64,000 bases of DNA, from contig JAGKQI010000093.1 of the NCBI GenBank assembly GCA_018806915.1, positions 124,001 through 188,000 on the forward strand, given 5' to 3'. Under the pieces are notes generated by a model. That model did not search any database. It was not told where the DNA came from and saw only the letters and a program-made list of their open reading frames with translations. The stretch is from Phytophthora colocasiae (lineage: Eukaryota > Oomycota > Peronosporomycetes > Peronosporales > Peronosporaceae). This document shows, piece by piece, positions 41,850-51,944 of this stretch; position 1 is the first letter of the stretch; the number at the start of each line of letters is the position of its first letter. Made by a program: the position numbers and the translations under genes.

Positions 41850-42477
41850 AATCTGTAAGAAGAATTGATAAATGTTTAAACATGTTTTGTTCCTGTTTAA
41901 TATACACGGATCGATTTTAGCCAATTATGTTTTAAATATTTTTTAACCAAATACTAGTAGTTGCTAGCGAAAGGCGGCTACAAAGCACTTTTTAGCTAAT
42001 TTTGCTTTTTTCGTTTTTTGCTTTGAATTGTTTAAAAAGATTTTCAGTTTTACTTTTCACGTTGAAAATATTATGTTTGTAAAAAGTATTTCCCGAAGAG
42101 GTTCGAACCGGATTTCAAACACACGTTGCACAGCCATCTAGGCTAGAGTTCGTTTTGAAATATATGCTATTTAAAAGAATGTTTACGGCTAGTTATTGTA
42201 ACAGCGTAACATTTATTTTGTACCAGTAACTTCTGTGAACTACGGCAGTTGGTGTCTGTCGTGTTCCAAGTCTCTCTTCGCAGTTGAAGTGGTGAATTCT
42301 GGCTTGGTAATGCTGAGTCTCGTCGCAGAGTATATTTACGTTTAGCAATGAGCGTAGAGACTACGCTCAGTCGTAGTTCTTGTGGAGATGACGTGTCGAG
42401 CTCCGTCAGCTTCCAGCTCCAGAGTTGAAGGAGCCTGTGCCCAGTCTCAGTTCTCGAGTGACTATCTTATATATGAC
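41850..42477. other. AT-rich spacer before the Copia element
   Basis: No gene. AT-rich, with poly-T stretches. A minus-strand region (about 42100-42145) has tRNA-like box A and box B matches but does not fold as a tRNA (see rejected items). A short palindrome, GAGCGTAGAGACTACGCTC, lies at 42350-42368. Confidence 0.4.
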
Positions 42478-42627
42478 TGTTAGGATACTGCGTGTTCTTA
42501 ACTATAGAGAGGATTGTCACCTGCGATGTTTCCCCCTCAATCCCAAAGCTTCTCCGTGGAAAACAAGTGTGTTTTGGTCTTCTCCGCTACTGCGGTTGCT
42601 CGCTCCTATCTGCCTGCTTACTTCACA
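42478..42627 (+). repeat. Putative 150-bp 5' LTR of the Copia element
   Basis: Starts TGTTAGGATACTG and ends TTCACA directly before the primer-binding site; TG...CA ends are standard for LTRs. With no 3' copy in the window to compare, the left boundary is an inference. The size is at the short end of the Copia range. Confidence 0.6.
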
Positions 42628-42639
42628 GGTTATGAGCCC
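42628..42639 (+). promoter_or_regulatory. Half-tRNA-type primer-binding site
   Basis: GGTTATGAGCCC is complementary to the anticodon stem-loop of initiator Met tRNA (GGGCTCATAACC). Drosophila copia and yeast Ty5 prime reverse transcription from a 5' half-tRNA-iMet cut in this loop, rather than from the tRNA 3' end. This element appears to do the same. Confidence 0.7.
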
Positions 42640-42668
42640 AACTGCGTTTGGAGCCTTTCGCGACTGCA

Positions 42669-45600
42669 ATGAGTGGAGCCCAACCACAACATCAAGGAAC
42701 GCCGCCACCTGCGACGGGAGACACGGCAACTGATTCGGGTGGAGCGGCACGTGTACAGCAATTAGTCTCTGGAGGTGACACTACACGTTTGCTACCTGTA
42801 AACACAAGTGTTATGGCTACATTAGCCCAACAATCAGGATCTGGTGGAGGTTTCACCGGAACTTTGCCTGCGTCTATATCCAGTGGAGATTCTGTTACTG
42901 GTGGCATAGGTGGACTACTAGGAGATTCTTTTGGTGGTCTTTCACGTGGACTTCCCGGTGTACTGGGAGTGTCGGGTACTGGGTTAGTGCCAAGTAGTGG
43001 TCTAAGAAGTAGTGGTCTAAGAAGTGGAAGTGGAATAACTGCCTCTTTCGCTGGTCCTTTTGGCGTGAGTGCTACGGCTACCGGAGGAGCTCGAGCTGGT
43101 TTGTATGGCAGTGCTGGAGTATCTCAAGCTGCAACTGGAGTATCGTTCCCTGGGTTTGGAACATCTCGTGTAGTTCAAACCGGTGCTGGTGTACCACAAG
43201 CTGGGTCGGCTTCATTAAAGCTGGACATTTCGCATAAACCACCAGTGATGAAGCGAAGTTTTGATTTATACAGCGTGCAGCTTCGTGCGTTTTTGACCCG
43301 ACTTGGCTGCTGGTGTGTAGTGGATGGCTCGTATCGTATAGATGCCCATGGTATAGTAGACCTGGCAGATTTGGAGGCTCGAGATAATGCTGCTCGCGAA
43401 GGCATTTTGCAGGGCGTGCCACCGGCTGATGCAGAAATGATCTGTCAAGAGGGAACTGCAGAAGCTATGTGGAACCGCTTCGTCGACAGACAAACGAAGC
43501 GTGAATACTCGAATTATATCTTCACTAGAGACGAGTTCGTGTCCAACCGCTATACTACTGACAAAAACATGGATCAGTGGCTGCGGGAAATGGAGAGTTT
43601 ACGACGGCAGCTTCTTCACTACGGCAAGGCGATTTCTGATGAGGACTTCGCGGAGACTTTGCTCGGACATGTGTCGAGAACTCACCGTGATGTTGTACGT
43701 CAATTTTCAAGCATTACGTGGTGCGAGACGGTGGTGGAGTACGACCTGTCCCTACGGCTGTGCAAGTTATGAATGCATTGCGTGCTGAGTCAGCCTTAGA
43801 TGAACGTGTTGCAGTTGAAGCGGGAGCAAATCCTGCTCATGTTTGCTCATGTGGGAAGCAAGCAAAAGATGACTCGCAGCAATCGAAGCAGAATTCTAAT
43901 CAAAGTAAAGGCAAGCAAAAGAAAGGCAAAGGTCGATACAAGGCTAAGCAAAAGAAGCAAGATACTCGCACTTGTCATGAATGCGGCGAAGTGGGACATA
44001 TTCGCCCTAATTGCCCTCATTTGAAGACTGAATCTTCCTCGCCTCGTCCTGCTACCTCGGAGTTCAAGCGATGGGAAACAAGAAGAGTCGCAATGATGAG
44101 AAGCGTGAAGTTAAGAAGACAAGTGGACTAAGTTGTGGTGTTCGTGGTGCTTCTGTTGTTGCGTCTACATCCGTCAAGACTCCTTCTGGTACTGAAGTGG
44201 AGTGGGTACTTGATTCAGCTAGTGACGTGCATGTGTGCAACCAACGATCTCTGCTGCACAATGTTCGCAAGGACGAAGTGCATTTCTTTCAGGGATATGA
44301 TGACAATTCTCGAGAGGATGAATACGTTGGTGACATAACACTGAGGATGACGAACAACAAATCCCCGCATGCTGGAAATGACCCTTCCGTTCACAAAATG
44401 TGCTGATCTCCCCCAATGCACCTGACAACCTGCTGAGTCAGGACATGCTGGAGAATAATGGATGGACCGTGAAGTATGGTTTCATCAATACTCAGCGTGT
44501 GTGTTGGTTACGAAAGGACTGCACTGAGCTTCTGCTGGTAAAGACTAATCGTCGGTACCGCTTAAAGGCGACTGCAGTGGCTGTGTATACGGTGCAAAGT
44601 GAAGTTTGACAACAGAGTGAAATCCTTCAGCAACCCAACTCGAAGGTGCTGGTGCAACGCAAGAAGAGAGATACAACTTCATTAGAACGCTGGCATTTGC
44701 GTCTTAGTCACTTAAATTCGCCTGCAATTCAGCGAATGGTTCGAAATGAAGTCGCTACTGGTATGGAGGCTGCTAGTAGTCAAACGGTGGCTACTAATTC
44801 ACCTTGCTGGTCGTGTATAGCTGCAAAGATGATTCGCATGTCCTATAAGAAGACTGTAACTCACCGAGTGACTCAACCGTTCCAGAAGTTGATGAGTGAC
44901 ATGGAAATCACTTATGATGGATACAAGCATTTCCAGTTAGTTCAGGACGAAGCCAGTCGCTACTTGTGGGGGTTTCTACTGTATCGAAAGGAGAATGCAT
45001 CAGATGCGGTCATGGAGCACTTAAAGTGGGTGCTTGCGCAAGGGAACAACATTGAGGTGTTCAACTCTGATCAAGGCAAGGAGCTCTTCAACAACAAACT
45101 GAAGGTGTTTCTCCGGTCCAATGGTATTGAGTATACGACGACGAATTCGTATAGTCCGGAAGAAAACGGCTTAGTGGAGAGAATGAATGGCGTGGTGCTT
45201 TCTCGTGTTCGATGTTTGTTGACAGCGGCCAATATGCCGTGGCTACTTTGGGGTGAAGCATTTTATTTTGCACTTGAAGTGATGAACATCAGCGGAAACA
45301 CTGCTCACGGTGGAGAGACTCCGTACTCTCGTAGGTTTGGAGAACGACCAGACTTGACCTCACTGCGGACGTGGGGCTGTATTGTGTTCATCTTCACGCC
45401 AAAGGTATTGCGTTCAAGTAAACTGGAGAATCCGGGTAAGCCGGGACTGTTTGTAGGGTACGCAAAGCATTCTGAGAATTACAGAGTCTTACACCTGATA
45501 ACTGGAAACATTGTGGAAGTTCGTTCAGTGGAATTTGAAGAGGATTGGACAGTGGAGTCTTCCTATGTAGCCAAGTTGCTATCCAATCGTTATGGTCGAG

Positions 45601-46592
45601 GGAGGCATGTTTTGCCTACTATCATCCCGTACGTGCGCTTACCAGTCTTAAATCGAGAAGTGCCCGATATAAAGAGGAATGCTCAAGATGAGATTGATGG
45701 TCCATCGAAGCGTCAACGCCGTGAAATGTATGCTGGTTTTGGTTGTCGTTCTGGAGAACGAAGTGGACCTGCTGCTCTTGTCACGTCAGGTGCGCCTGGT
45801 TGTTGGCCTGAGAGTGAGCTAGAGGTTCCGGCAGATTCTGCTGAGGCAGGAGATCTGTCGAGTGATCTAGAGGTTCCGGCGGATTCTGCTGAGGCAGGAG
45901 ATCTGTCGACATCCGAGGATGTACTTCAACTAGAAGGTGCGCCTTCAAAGCGGGAGGTTCAATATCGTGAAGAAGGTGTAGATGGGGTTGCAGACTCGCC
46001 TAACAGCAGTCAATTAGCAGCAACCAGAACGCCAACGGATCGAGAATCTTCACCTTCAGTGGGAGACCAGGCCAGTGGTAATTTTGCGAGTGTTGAAATT
46101 GAAACGGGTGATATCGAAGACGATGGTGTTAGTTTTGGTGATCCCGCAGAATTATTGGGGCGCATAACGGCTTACGAAGGCTTTATTGATACGGATAGTG
46201 AAGAAGACGACGAAGCCGATGGGTGGAGAGACGACGCCACGCGAGCGGCTACATCGTTTCGCCGGTCTTCACGTATTCGACGCCCGAATGTTCGACTACA
46301 GGACTATGAAGTCGAGATTCCTTCAAGCTTAGTCGTACAAGCAGTCAACGTACTCACAGAACCTCAAAGTGTTCAGGAGGCTCTTCAAGCTCCTGATGCT
46401 GAAAAGTGGAAGGAGGCTTTGGAGAAGGAGTACACAGACTTGAAGCGCAACAACACCTGGAAATTGGTGGATCGTCCAAAAGGCAAGAAGGTGTTGACTA
46501 GCAAGTGGATCTTCGTGCGGAAACGGAGCCCGAAGGGTGAAGTAATTCGTCATCGTGCACGGATCACTATCAAGGGCTGTCAACAGCGTTAA
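42669..46592 (+). pseudogene. Copia gag-pol (frameshifted, RT missing)
   Basis: Gag starts at the ATG at 42669 with a Gly/Ser-rich N-terminus and a capsid-like helical part. A frame change near 43740 leads to a CCHC zinc knuckle (CHECGEVGHIRPNC, ~43970-44015). Another change near 44080 reaches the protease motif WVLDSASDVHVC. A third lies near 44395 and an in-frame TGA at 44607-44609. From 44646 the integrase is open: HHCC zinc region (WHLRLSHLN ... CWSC), then the catalytic triad in SDMEI, FNSDQGKE and YSPEENGLVER. After a long acidic spacer, the first residues of RT appear and the element ends. Confidence 0.88.
45816..45911 (+). repeat. 48-bp in-frame tandem duplication in Copia spacer
   Basis: Two nearly identical 48-bp units encode LEVPADSAEAGDLS twice in the acidic linker between integrase and RT. 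Reading frame is preserved. It is probably a slippage product. Confidence 0.9.
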
Positions 46593-46962
46593 CCCACCGG
46601 CGACCGTTATCCCAGCTTTGCTGGGATAAGAAAAACCTCAGAGAAAAACCTTGTTAGAAGCCCTTTCGTCTTTAAAGTGATATTCACGTCGTTTTAGCCA
46701 ATAGGTGTCGTTTGCGGATTTCTCCCCTGGAACGGTGATGAGCATGGCGGGAGGTCTTCCTTGCCGCCATTGGTCGCCAAGCGTTGATTTACTAGAGCGG
46801 AGTGCAACTGGCAGGGCACATTTTAGTGGCTTGACGACCTTTTATTGCAAGGTAAATTTGTGAAATATGCTTCCGGAAGCGTTTTGCGTGCTGTCTTAAC
46901 TAGATAATACAGTTCTCTACTACCAGCTATCAAGGGCAAGAGCAGTAAGCAGAAGGCATCCG
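46593..46962. other. Junction DNA after the Copia truncation
   Basis: The first bases are TTAACCCACCGG and then a perfect stem-loop, TTATCCCAGC-ttt-GCTGGGATAA (46607-46629), followed by a run of A. TTAACCC is reminiscent of a piggyBac left end, but I found no matching right end. No gene. Confidence 0.35.
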
Positions 46963-47802
46963 TTGGCTGGTGACTGGCAGGACACTCCCTCCCTGGATTT
47001 GTATCTGGAAGATGCTGCGATTCCAAGTGATGGAGGCGGGCGAGAAGCTCCGTACACGTTGCTGTGTATGGTTGTAGCGGTGGAGAAGGCTGACGAAGTA
47101 TCAGAGGATGTATGGGAGATATACCAGTACGAACGAGATGTCAGTCCTTTCGAGCGCCTTCTACAAGCGTCAGACGATTTCAGTATGCATACGAACTCTA
47201 CACGGAAGAAGCTCACGCTGGAAACGCAGACAGAAAGCGCACGAAGATGGAGAGTTAAAGCTCCAAACAGAGTTCAGTTCGTGTCCAGGCAGATCTACTG
47301 CGGCTTCTATCGTCGACATCAAGCGCTGTCACTAAAAGGAGACTGGAAGACCAGCTTGAAAGCCTCCGAGTCCAGCAAATTATTGAAACTACTGGTGTTT
47401 TCCAGCCTCGACATCTGCAGATCACAGCGCTGGAAGAAGATCCACTGGAATTCCGTCGCGATACTCATGGTATCGCTCAATTATAAGGTACGTCTACGTG
47501 TGAGTGTACTGTGTGAATTGAATTGATGGTTGATTGTCATGTAGGACGCAACGTACTGGGAGGAACACTACGCTCCTAAGAGTGATCTACTGCGCTTTCT
47601 CCAGTCCCACTCAGTGCCAGAGATTTTCAAGCGCATGAAGCGGGTAGTGCGTGACGACCTCAGCACTCGTAACAAACGGCGTATTGCAGCACTCAATGCC
47701 AAGGAGAAGGAACGCAAAGAGCTTGAGAAGCAGGGTATTCTGTCTCCTGAGCAGCAGCTAGAGGCAAAGTTCGACCGACTCCTCAATCCAAGTGTAGCGT
47801 AG
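46963..47802 (+). pseudogene. Broken gene of unknown function with one intron
   Basis: Coding segments in two or three frames. The last exon (47545-47802) is clean: DATYWEEHYAPKSDLLRFLQ, then a basic helical tail (MKRVVRDDLSTRNKRRIAAL) ending at TAG-type context. It is preceded by a ~56-nt intron (GTACGT...TGTAG). Upstream, the best-looking frame changes near 47265 and again near 47470 just before the donor, with single-base shifts. No known domain. It is probably a pseudogene of an oomycete gene. Confidence 0.55.
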
Positions 47803-48589
47803 AGTGAAGAGCCCCGGCAAAGGGATCTACAAGCTTTGAAACGACGCAGATACCCAATCTTGCGATGGCATCACGTACAAGACAGCCGTTCTTCGGCATC
47901 TGAAGCCAAATCGACGGCAGTTAGACGAACAGAATGACTCGGCTCGTAGTCAATACACTCCGGAGGTGGCGTCCAATGGCTCGATATCCCTGGATCTTTT
48001 CAGGTTCTGCTGTTTGGAATTATCACTTTCCCGACAATTGCTGTGTCAATTGACTACGGAACGTTTACTTGGAGCAAGTGGAACGAGATGCACACGTCTA
48101 CTTCGGGCTGGACTGCAATCCGAAGGATGTACCGTTCAGGGCCGCGTGTACGAGCCAAGATATTTGTATCGACACCAGTTGCAATGAGCAACCTGCAGAC
48201 AAATGCTGCCTTGTTTTGCCAGCAGATCAAGGATTTTATGGAGGTAGAAACCGTTGATCGAGTACTTCTTGAGTACGGAAGCCAAATCCGAGCCCCCTGC
48301 TGAGCCGCGACACAAAGTCGATAGCTATAAAAGCGGTTTCGTGTAGGAGAAAGTGGGCAACCGGTGGCAAGACTACTGGAGGTCTGGCGTTAGTCGCCAG
48401 CGAGGTTAGTTTCCCTGGCTCAAAGTGACGGATAAACGGCTCAATACATATTGGTTCATCAGTGAGCATACATGTAGAAATGGAATGGGTCAACTGTGGC
48501 GAAACCGTGGCTTAAGTGCCAGTAATGACTACAGATCGTATGGTATACAAATTCTAGTCAAACAAGGCCTTGTGAACTTGTGAAAGAGA
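47803..48589. other. No supported gene
   Basis: Two overlapping plus frames (48043-48303 and 48069-48257) compete and neither matches a family I know. The second is Cys-rich (CNPKD, CTSQDICIDTSCNEQ, DKCC) and could be a gene fragment. Confidence 0.3.
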
Positions 48590-49470
48590 ATGGCAGATTT
48601 TTCTGATGAAGAAGATCGCCAGCTCGTCCAGCTAGCAGCGACGTACGTGAAATCTGGACGCCGCGTCAAGTAGTCGTTAGTGGCAGAAAAGATGAGACCA
48701 CAGAAATGGAGTCCAGAGAAGCTTCAGCAACGTATCAAGACGCTCAAGCGACGACTAGGAACTGACGTGTTGCAATTTCCGCCGCGATTCTTTCGGAAGT
48801 CACTCCAACAAAATAGCAAGAGCCAACGAGTCCAACAAGCGGATAGTACGCCCGGAATTACAGAGCAATTGATGGTACCGTTGTCTCCCGAAGACACGTA
48901 CAACGCCACAGAAAGGCTTTTTCGTGTGTTGACTAGGCGCGATGTACGTGCCAATAAGCGTCAGCTAAATGCTGGGGAGATCGCAGTATCCAGTTTTATA
49001 ACTGAAGCAGCCTTTCAAGAGGGCGATGTGTTTCTCGACGCTGGATCTGGTATCGGGAACGTTCTCGTCCAGATTGCGTTACAAACTCGGGCGTCTTGCG
49101 TGGTGGGCATTGAGATTCAAGACAACTTGGTAGCAAAAGGGGATGGAAACTAATCGCGTCAGCAGTTGTGGACCTTCCGCATTTGCAAAAGATCTGTGTT
49201 GTCGCCGGAGACATCCGTGGAGTTTAAGGAAAGCAACAAAGCTGTTGTGTGCGCTGGAAAAAATTATCGCCAAGTCGACCTGGCTCGCTAATCAACTCCG
49301 CTACTGTTTTGTACTGTCATGACACCGTGTTTGAAGAAGATGCCGTGTTGGCGGTTATCAACATGTGTGTGGTATTACCTCATCTTCGCCTGGTGGGATT
49401 AACGACGCTGGTATGTCCACGCCATCGACATTCATGCTCTAGCCCTTTTGTATTCGATGGGAGCTTCTGA
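48590..49470 (+). pseudogene. Myb/SANT-DOT1-like histone methyltransferase pseudogene
   Basis: From the ATG at 48590 a SANT/Myb-like start reads MADFSDEEDRQLVQLAATYV and stops at a TAG (48671-48673) where a Trp is expected in the helix; the frame then continues (SLVAEKMRPQKWSPEKLQQR). A linker leads to the DOT1 region: TYNATERLFRVLTRRDVRAN, then the SAM-binding loop VFLDAGSGIGNVLVQIAL and VVGIEIQDN. The frame is lost near 49135. Later fragments, DLPHLQKICVVAGDI and the terminal VFEEDAVLAVINMC ... CPRHRHSC, appear in other frames. DOT1 enzymes methylate H3K79. This copy cannot make a functional protein. Confidence 0.75.
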
Positions 49471-49836
49471 AAACACTTCATGTTCAAATGACATTCGGGA
49501 ATTCACTCCGAGAGCTACACTTGTACATTAGACGAGCGAGACCAGTCGCAGTCGAAGAAACTTAAAGCCACAAGGACTTCGAGTGGAAGCATGACAAGAT
49601 GGAGAGGCAACTTCGCGACAATGGCAATGAGGGCTGCATCGTGCTGTCGATAACGGGTCAGTAGGACAAATAGGTGCTGGTGCAAGAGTGCTTAGAGCGG
49701 CTAGCTAGCAAGGACTTAAACTTCCCGAGCTCAATTCCAGAACACCCGACACATACCAACATTGCACCACAGTTTACTTCAACACATAATGAAACACGGT
49801 TGTTGAAGTCGTTTGACTGTTCGTTATTCTCTTCCT
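49471..49836. other. No supported gene
   Basis: Short stretch between the DOT1 pseudogene and the coiled-coil gene. Nothing recognisable. Confidence 0.35.
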
Positions 49837-51336
49837 TTAAATTTCACAAGTTGTTCCCTGCAACTTCTTCGTTACCCCTTTAGCATGAGTTCTTTTGACT
49901 TCACCCATGCTTCCTCTGCCTTTCTTGTCCTTCTTTCTTATCGTACTGCTGACAGATTTCACTTCCTTGCCTTTCGTGTTGATTTGCCGTACGGCCGCTT
50001 CCAGCTCTTCGTCTTGCTCTTCAATCTTCGCTCTCGCCGCATTCAGTGCTGTCTCCAGATATTTTACTTTCTTCTGGTAGCCGCTTGATATCGCCTTCTC
50101 TCCTGCTAATTCGGCTGTTTTGTTTCTGAGTGCCTCCTCCAATTTTTTCTGCTTACCTTTGTCACCTCGTCGACCAGTGGAAGCCTTGCGCTGGAAGCCT
50201 CTAGTTCTTCTCGAAGCGTAGTGGAGTTCAACTTCCTCCTCATCCAGTTCCCGCACTAGTTCTTGAATTTTTCCTCAGCTTCCAAGTGTCTCGCCTTGAG
50301 ATCACTCCAACTTGGATACGTGGCTTGTCTCAAGTCCTTCAACTTCCTTGTCGGATGCAGCAGACAGCGAGACGGAGATCTTGCGGTAGATCAAATCAAA
50401 CTCCGCCCGTAAAGTCTGCTTCTCCTCTTCAGTGTCACACACGAGAGTCGGTAAAGTCGCCGCTACTGCTTGAACTTGGTCTAAACTCGACTCCTTCCCT
50501 AGCTTTCCAGTAGCAAGTGGCTTCGCTGCTTGGCTTATCTCTCTTTCCTCCCGAATTGCACGTCTCAGCTCTTTCTTAGTTTCTTCGTGGCCCTCGCTCA
50601 AAAGCTCCTGTATCTTCGTGACCAAAGAGGCATTGCTTGACGCCACGAGTTCTCTTAGGCCTGCGTTGGGATCTACATTAGCCTTGTTTTTCTTATTTTC
50701 CAACACCTTGAGATACCCTGCATATACGTCCTTGAGCAGAGACTGGTGGTGCTTCTTGAGCTCTGCTGGTTCGCTCTTGAAGGCCTTGAACTGAATTTTG
50801 GTCGCTAAATCATTGTAATCCACCTTTTCGCATCTATTTCGTGCGGCGAGATACCGTTCTACCCACAAGCGCATCTGATAGTTTGCCAAAGTGTACGGCT
50901 GCGCTTTCGTGCGCCGCTCGCATTGCCGCTTATCTCCTTGGTACTCCTCGTTGCAAGCTCTCCTCATTTCATCACAAGCTTCCTTCAGGAATTTGATGGG
51001 AACCTCTTGGCCTTCTGCCTCCTCCGGTTCAGCAGCATCAACATCCTGTACAGAAACTTCAGTATCTTGGCCTGTCGGTTTTGGTCGCTTGCTAGATCCA
51101 TCCGAGGACTCAGTAATATTCCCCTTTCGTTTCTTAGATGAAGGCTTGCCCTTGGTTGACGAATTGCTCTTGGCCGACTGATTCTCCTGCGTTTTGGCCG
51201 GGACGACTAACGAATTTGTTTGTGCTGCCACCGACAGTAACTGCCTCGTATGCGCAGTTCTCTCGGTTTGCCCATCCTTCACCCGCGTAACCAGAGCGAC
51301 CTTGGTTTTCCTTTTCCCCGCACGCGTCTTCACCAT
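49837..51336 (-). pseudogene. Coiled-coil protein gene with compensating frameshifts
   Basis: Two minus frames, 50302-51336 (344 residues from an ATG) and 49837-50256, belong to one gene. Between them, two one-base changes (near 50302 in GG and near 50268 in AA) shift frame out and back: the short middle segment reads SDLKARHLEAEEKFK in the alternative frame. The N-terminus is basic with nuclear-signal-like KKRK, then a helical region (YTLANYQMRLWVERYLAARN), then a long coiled coil (KLEEALRNKTAELAG, KYLETALNAARAKIEEQDEE). No known family was recognised; a transposon-borne ORF is possible. Confidence 0.55.
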
Positions 51337-51447
51337 CGTCTTTCAATGGAAATCACACGCAACAAAAAACATACCAAAGAATTTGACATCATTTACTCAC
51401 TAAGTACGAATTATTTATCTCACAACTCAATATTGCGCCACCAGTGC

Positions 51448-51830
51448 CTAAACCTCAAGAGCTACGAGACGGGTACGGGCAAAGTCAAGCGGGTACACGA
51501 AGAGCGGCGAGCGGGCACCGCGAAGCCGGGTTGCCCTTGAAGAAACGCCAGAACTGGTCGCCTTGGTTACACACCGTAATGAAGAGCTTATGAACTTGTC
51601 CTTTAAGGCAAAGTTCGGGGCCTGGGTGCCCTGCTCCTTGGACACACGCACGAAGCAGTCCACGATGCCCTTGTTCGGTTAATCTGCGACGAAGCACTGC
51701 AGAAGCAGCTTGACACGCTCGATGGAGAGCCACGACGGTCTTGGAGATACCGCCGGCAGCCAGGTCCATGAAGAACGAAACGGCGCCGCTCTTCTTCTCC
51801 GAAGTGGCGACTGGAGGTCAGGGCGCTCAT
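51448..51830 (-). pseudogene. ADP/ATP carrier (mitochondrial carrier family) fragment
   Basis: From an ATG at 51830, pieces in different frames spell the N-terminal half of an ADP/ATP translocase: FMDLAAGGISKTVVA (carrier helix 1), IERVKLLLQ (carrier signature after PX[DE]XX[KR]-type Pro), CFVRVSKEQG, DQFWRFFKGN and VYPLDFARTRL (second repeat signature). At least three frameshifts split them, and the second half of the protein is absent. There is no intron evidence either way. It is a dead partial copy of a nuclear gene. Confidence 0.85.
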
Positions 51831-51944
51831 CTTGAGGTAAGGGGGGAGACTTTAAGAGTCTTCAGCGAAACGGAGAAAAATCCTAAATGATCGAGGTCGA
51901 GCACGCGGATATTCCATGCAATGGCAACTAGTTGTTTTCACTAG

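Larger units (their letters stand above)
42478..46592 (+). mobile_element. 3'-truncated Ty1/Copia LTR retrotransposon
   Basis: The gene order (Gag with CCHC knuckle, aspartic protease, integrase, then the beginning of reverse transcriptase) is that of Copia. The coding part breaks off inside the first RT motif (IRHRARITIKGCQQR), and the rest of RT, RNase H and the 3' LTR are missing. Non-Copia DNA begins at ~46593. Frameshifts and one in-frame stop divide the coding region, so it is dead. Confidence 0.9.

Noticed and set aside
42100..42145. tRNA-like box A (TAGCCTAGATGG) and box B (GGTTCGAACC) on the minus strand
   Set aside because: The acceptor and T-stems do not pair and the A-B spacing is short; at best a decayed Pol III-type repeat.
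46593..46629. Possible piggyBac left end (TTAACCC) plus hairpin after the Copia break
   Set aside because: No matching right end or coding remnant was found nearby.
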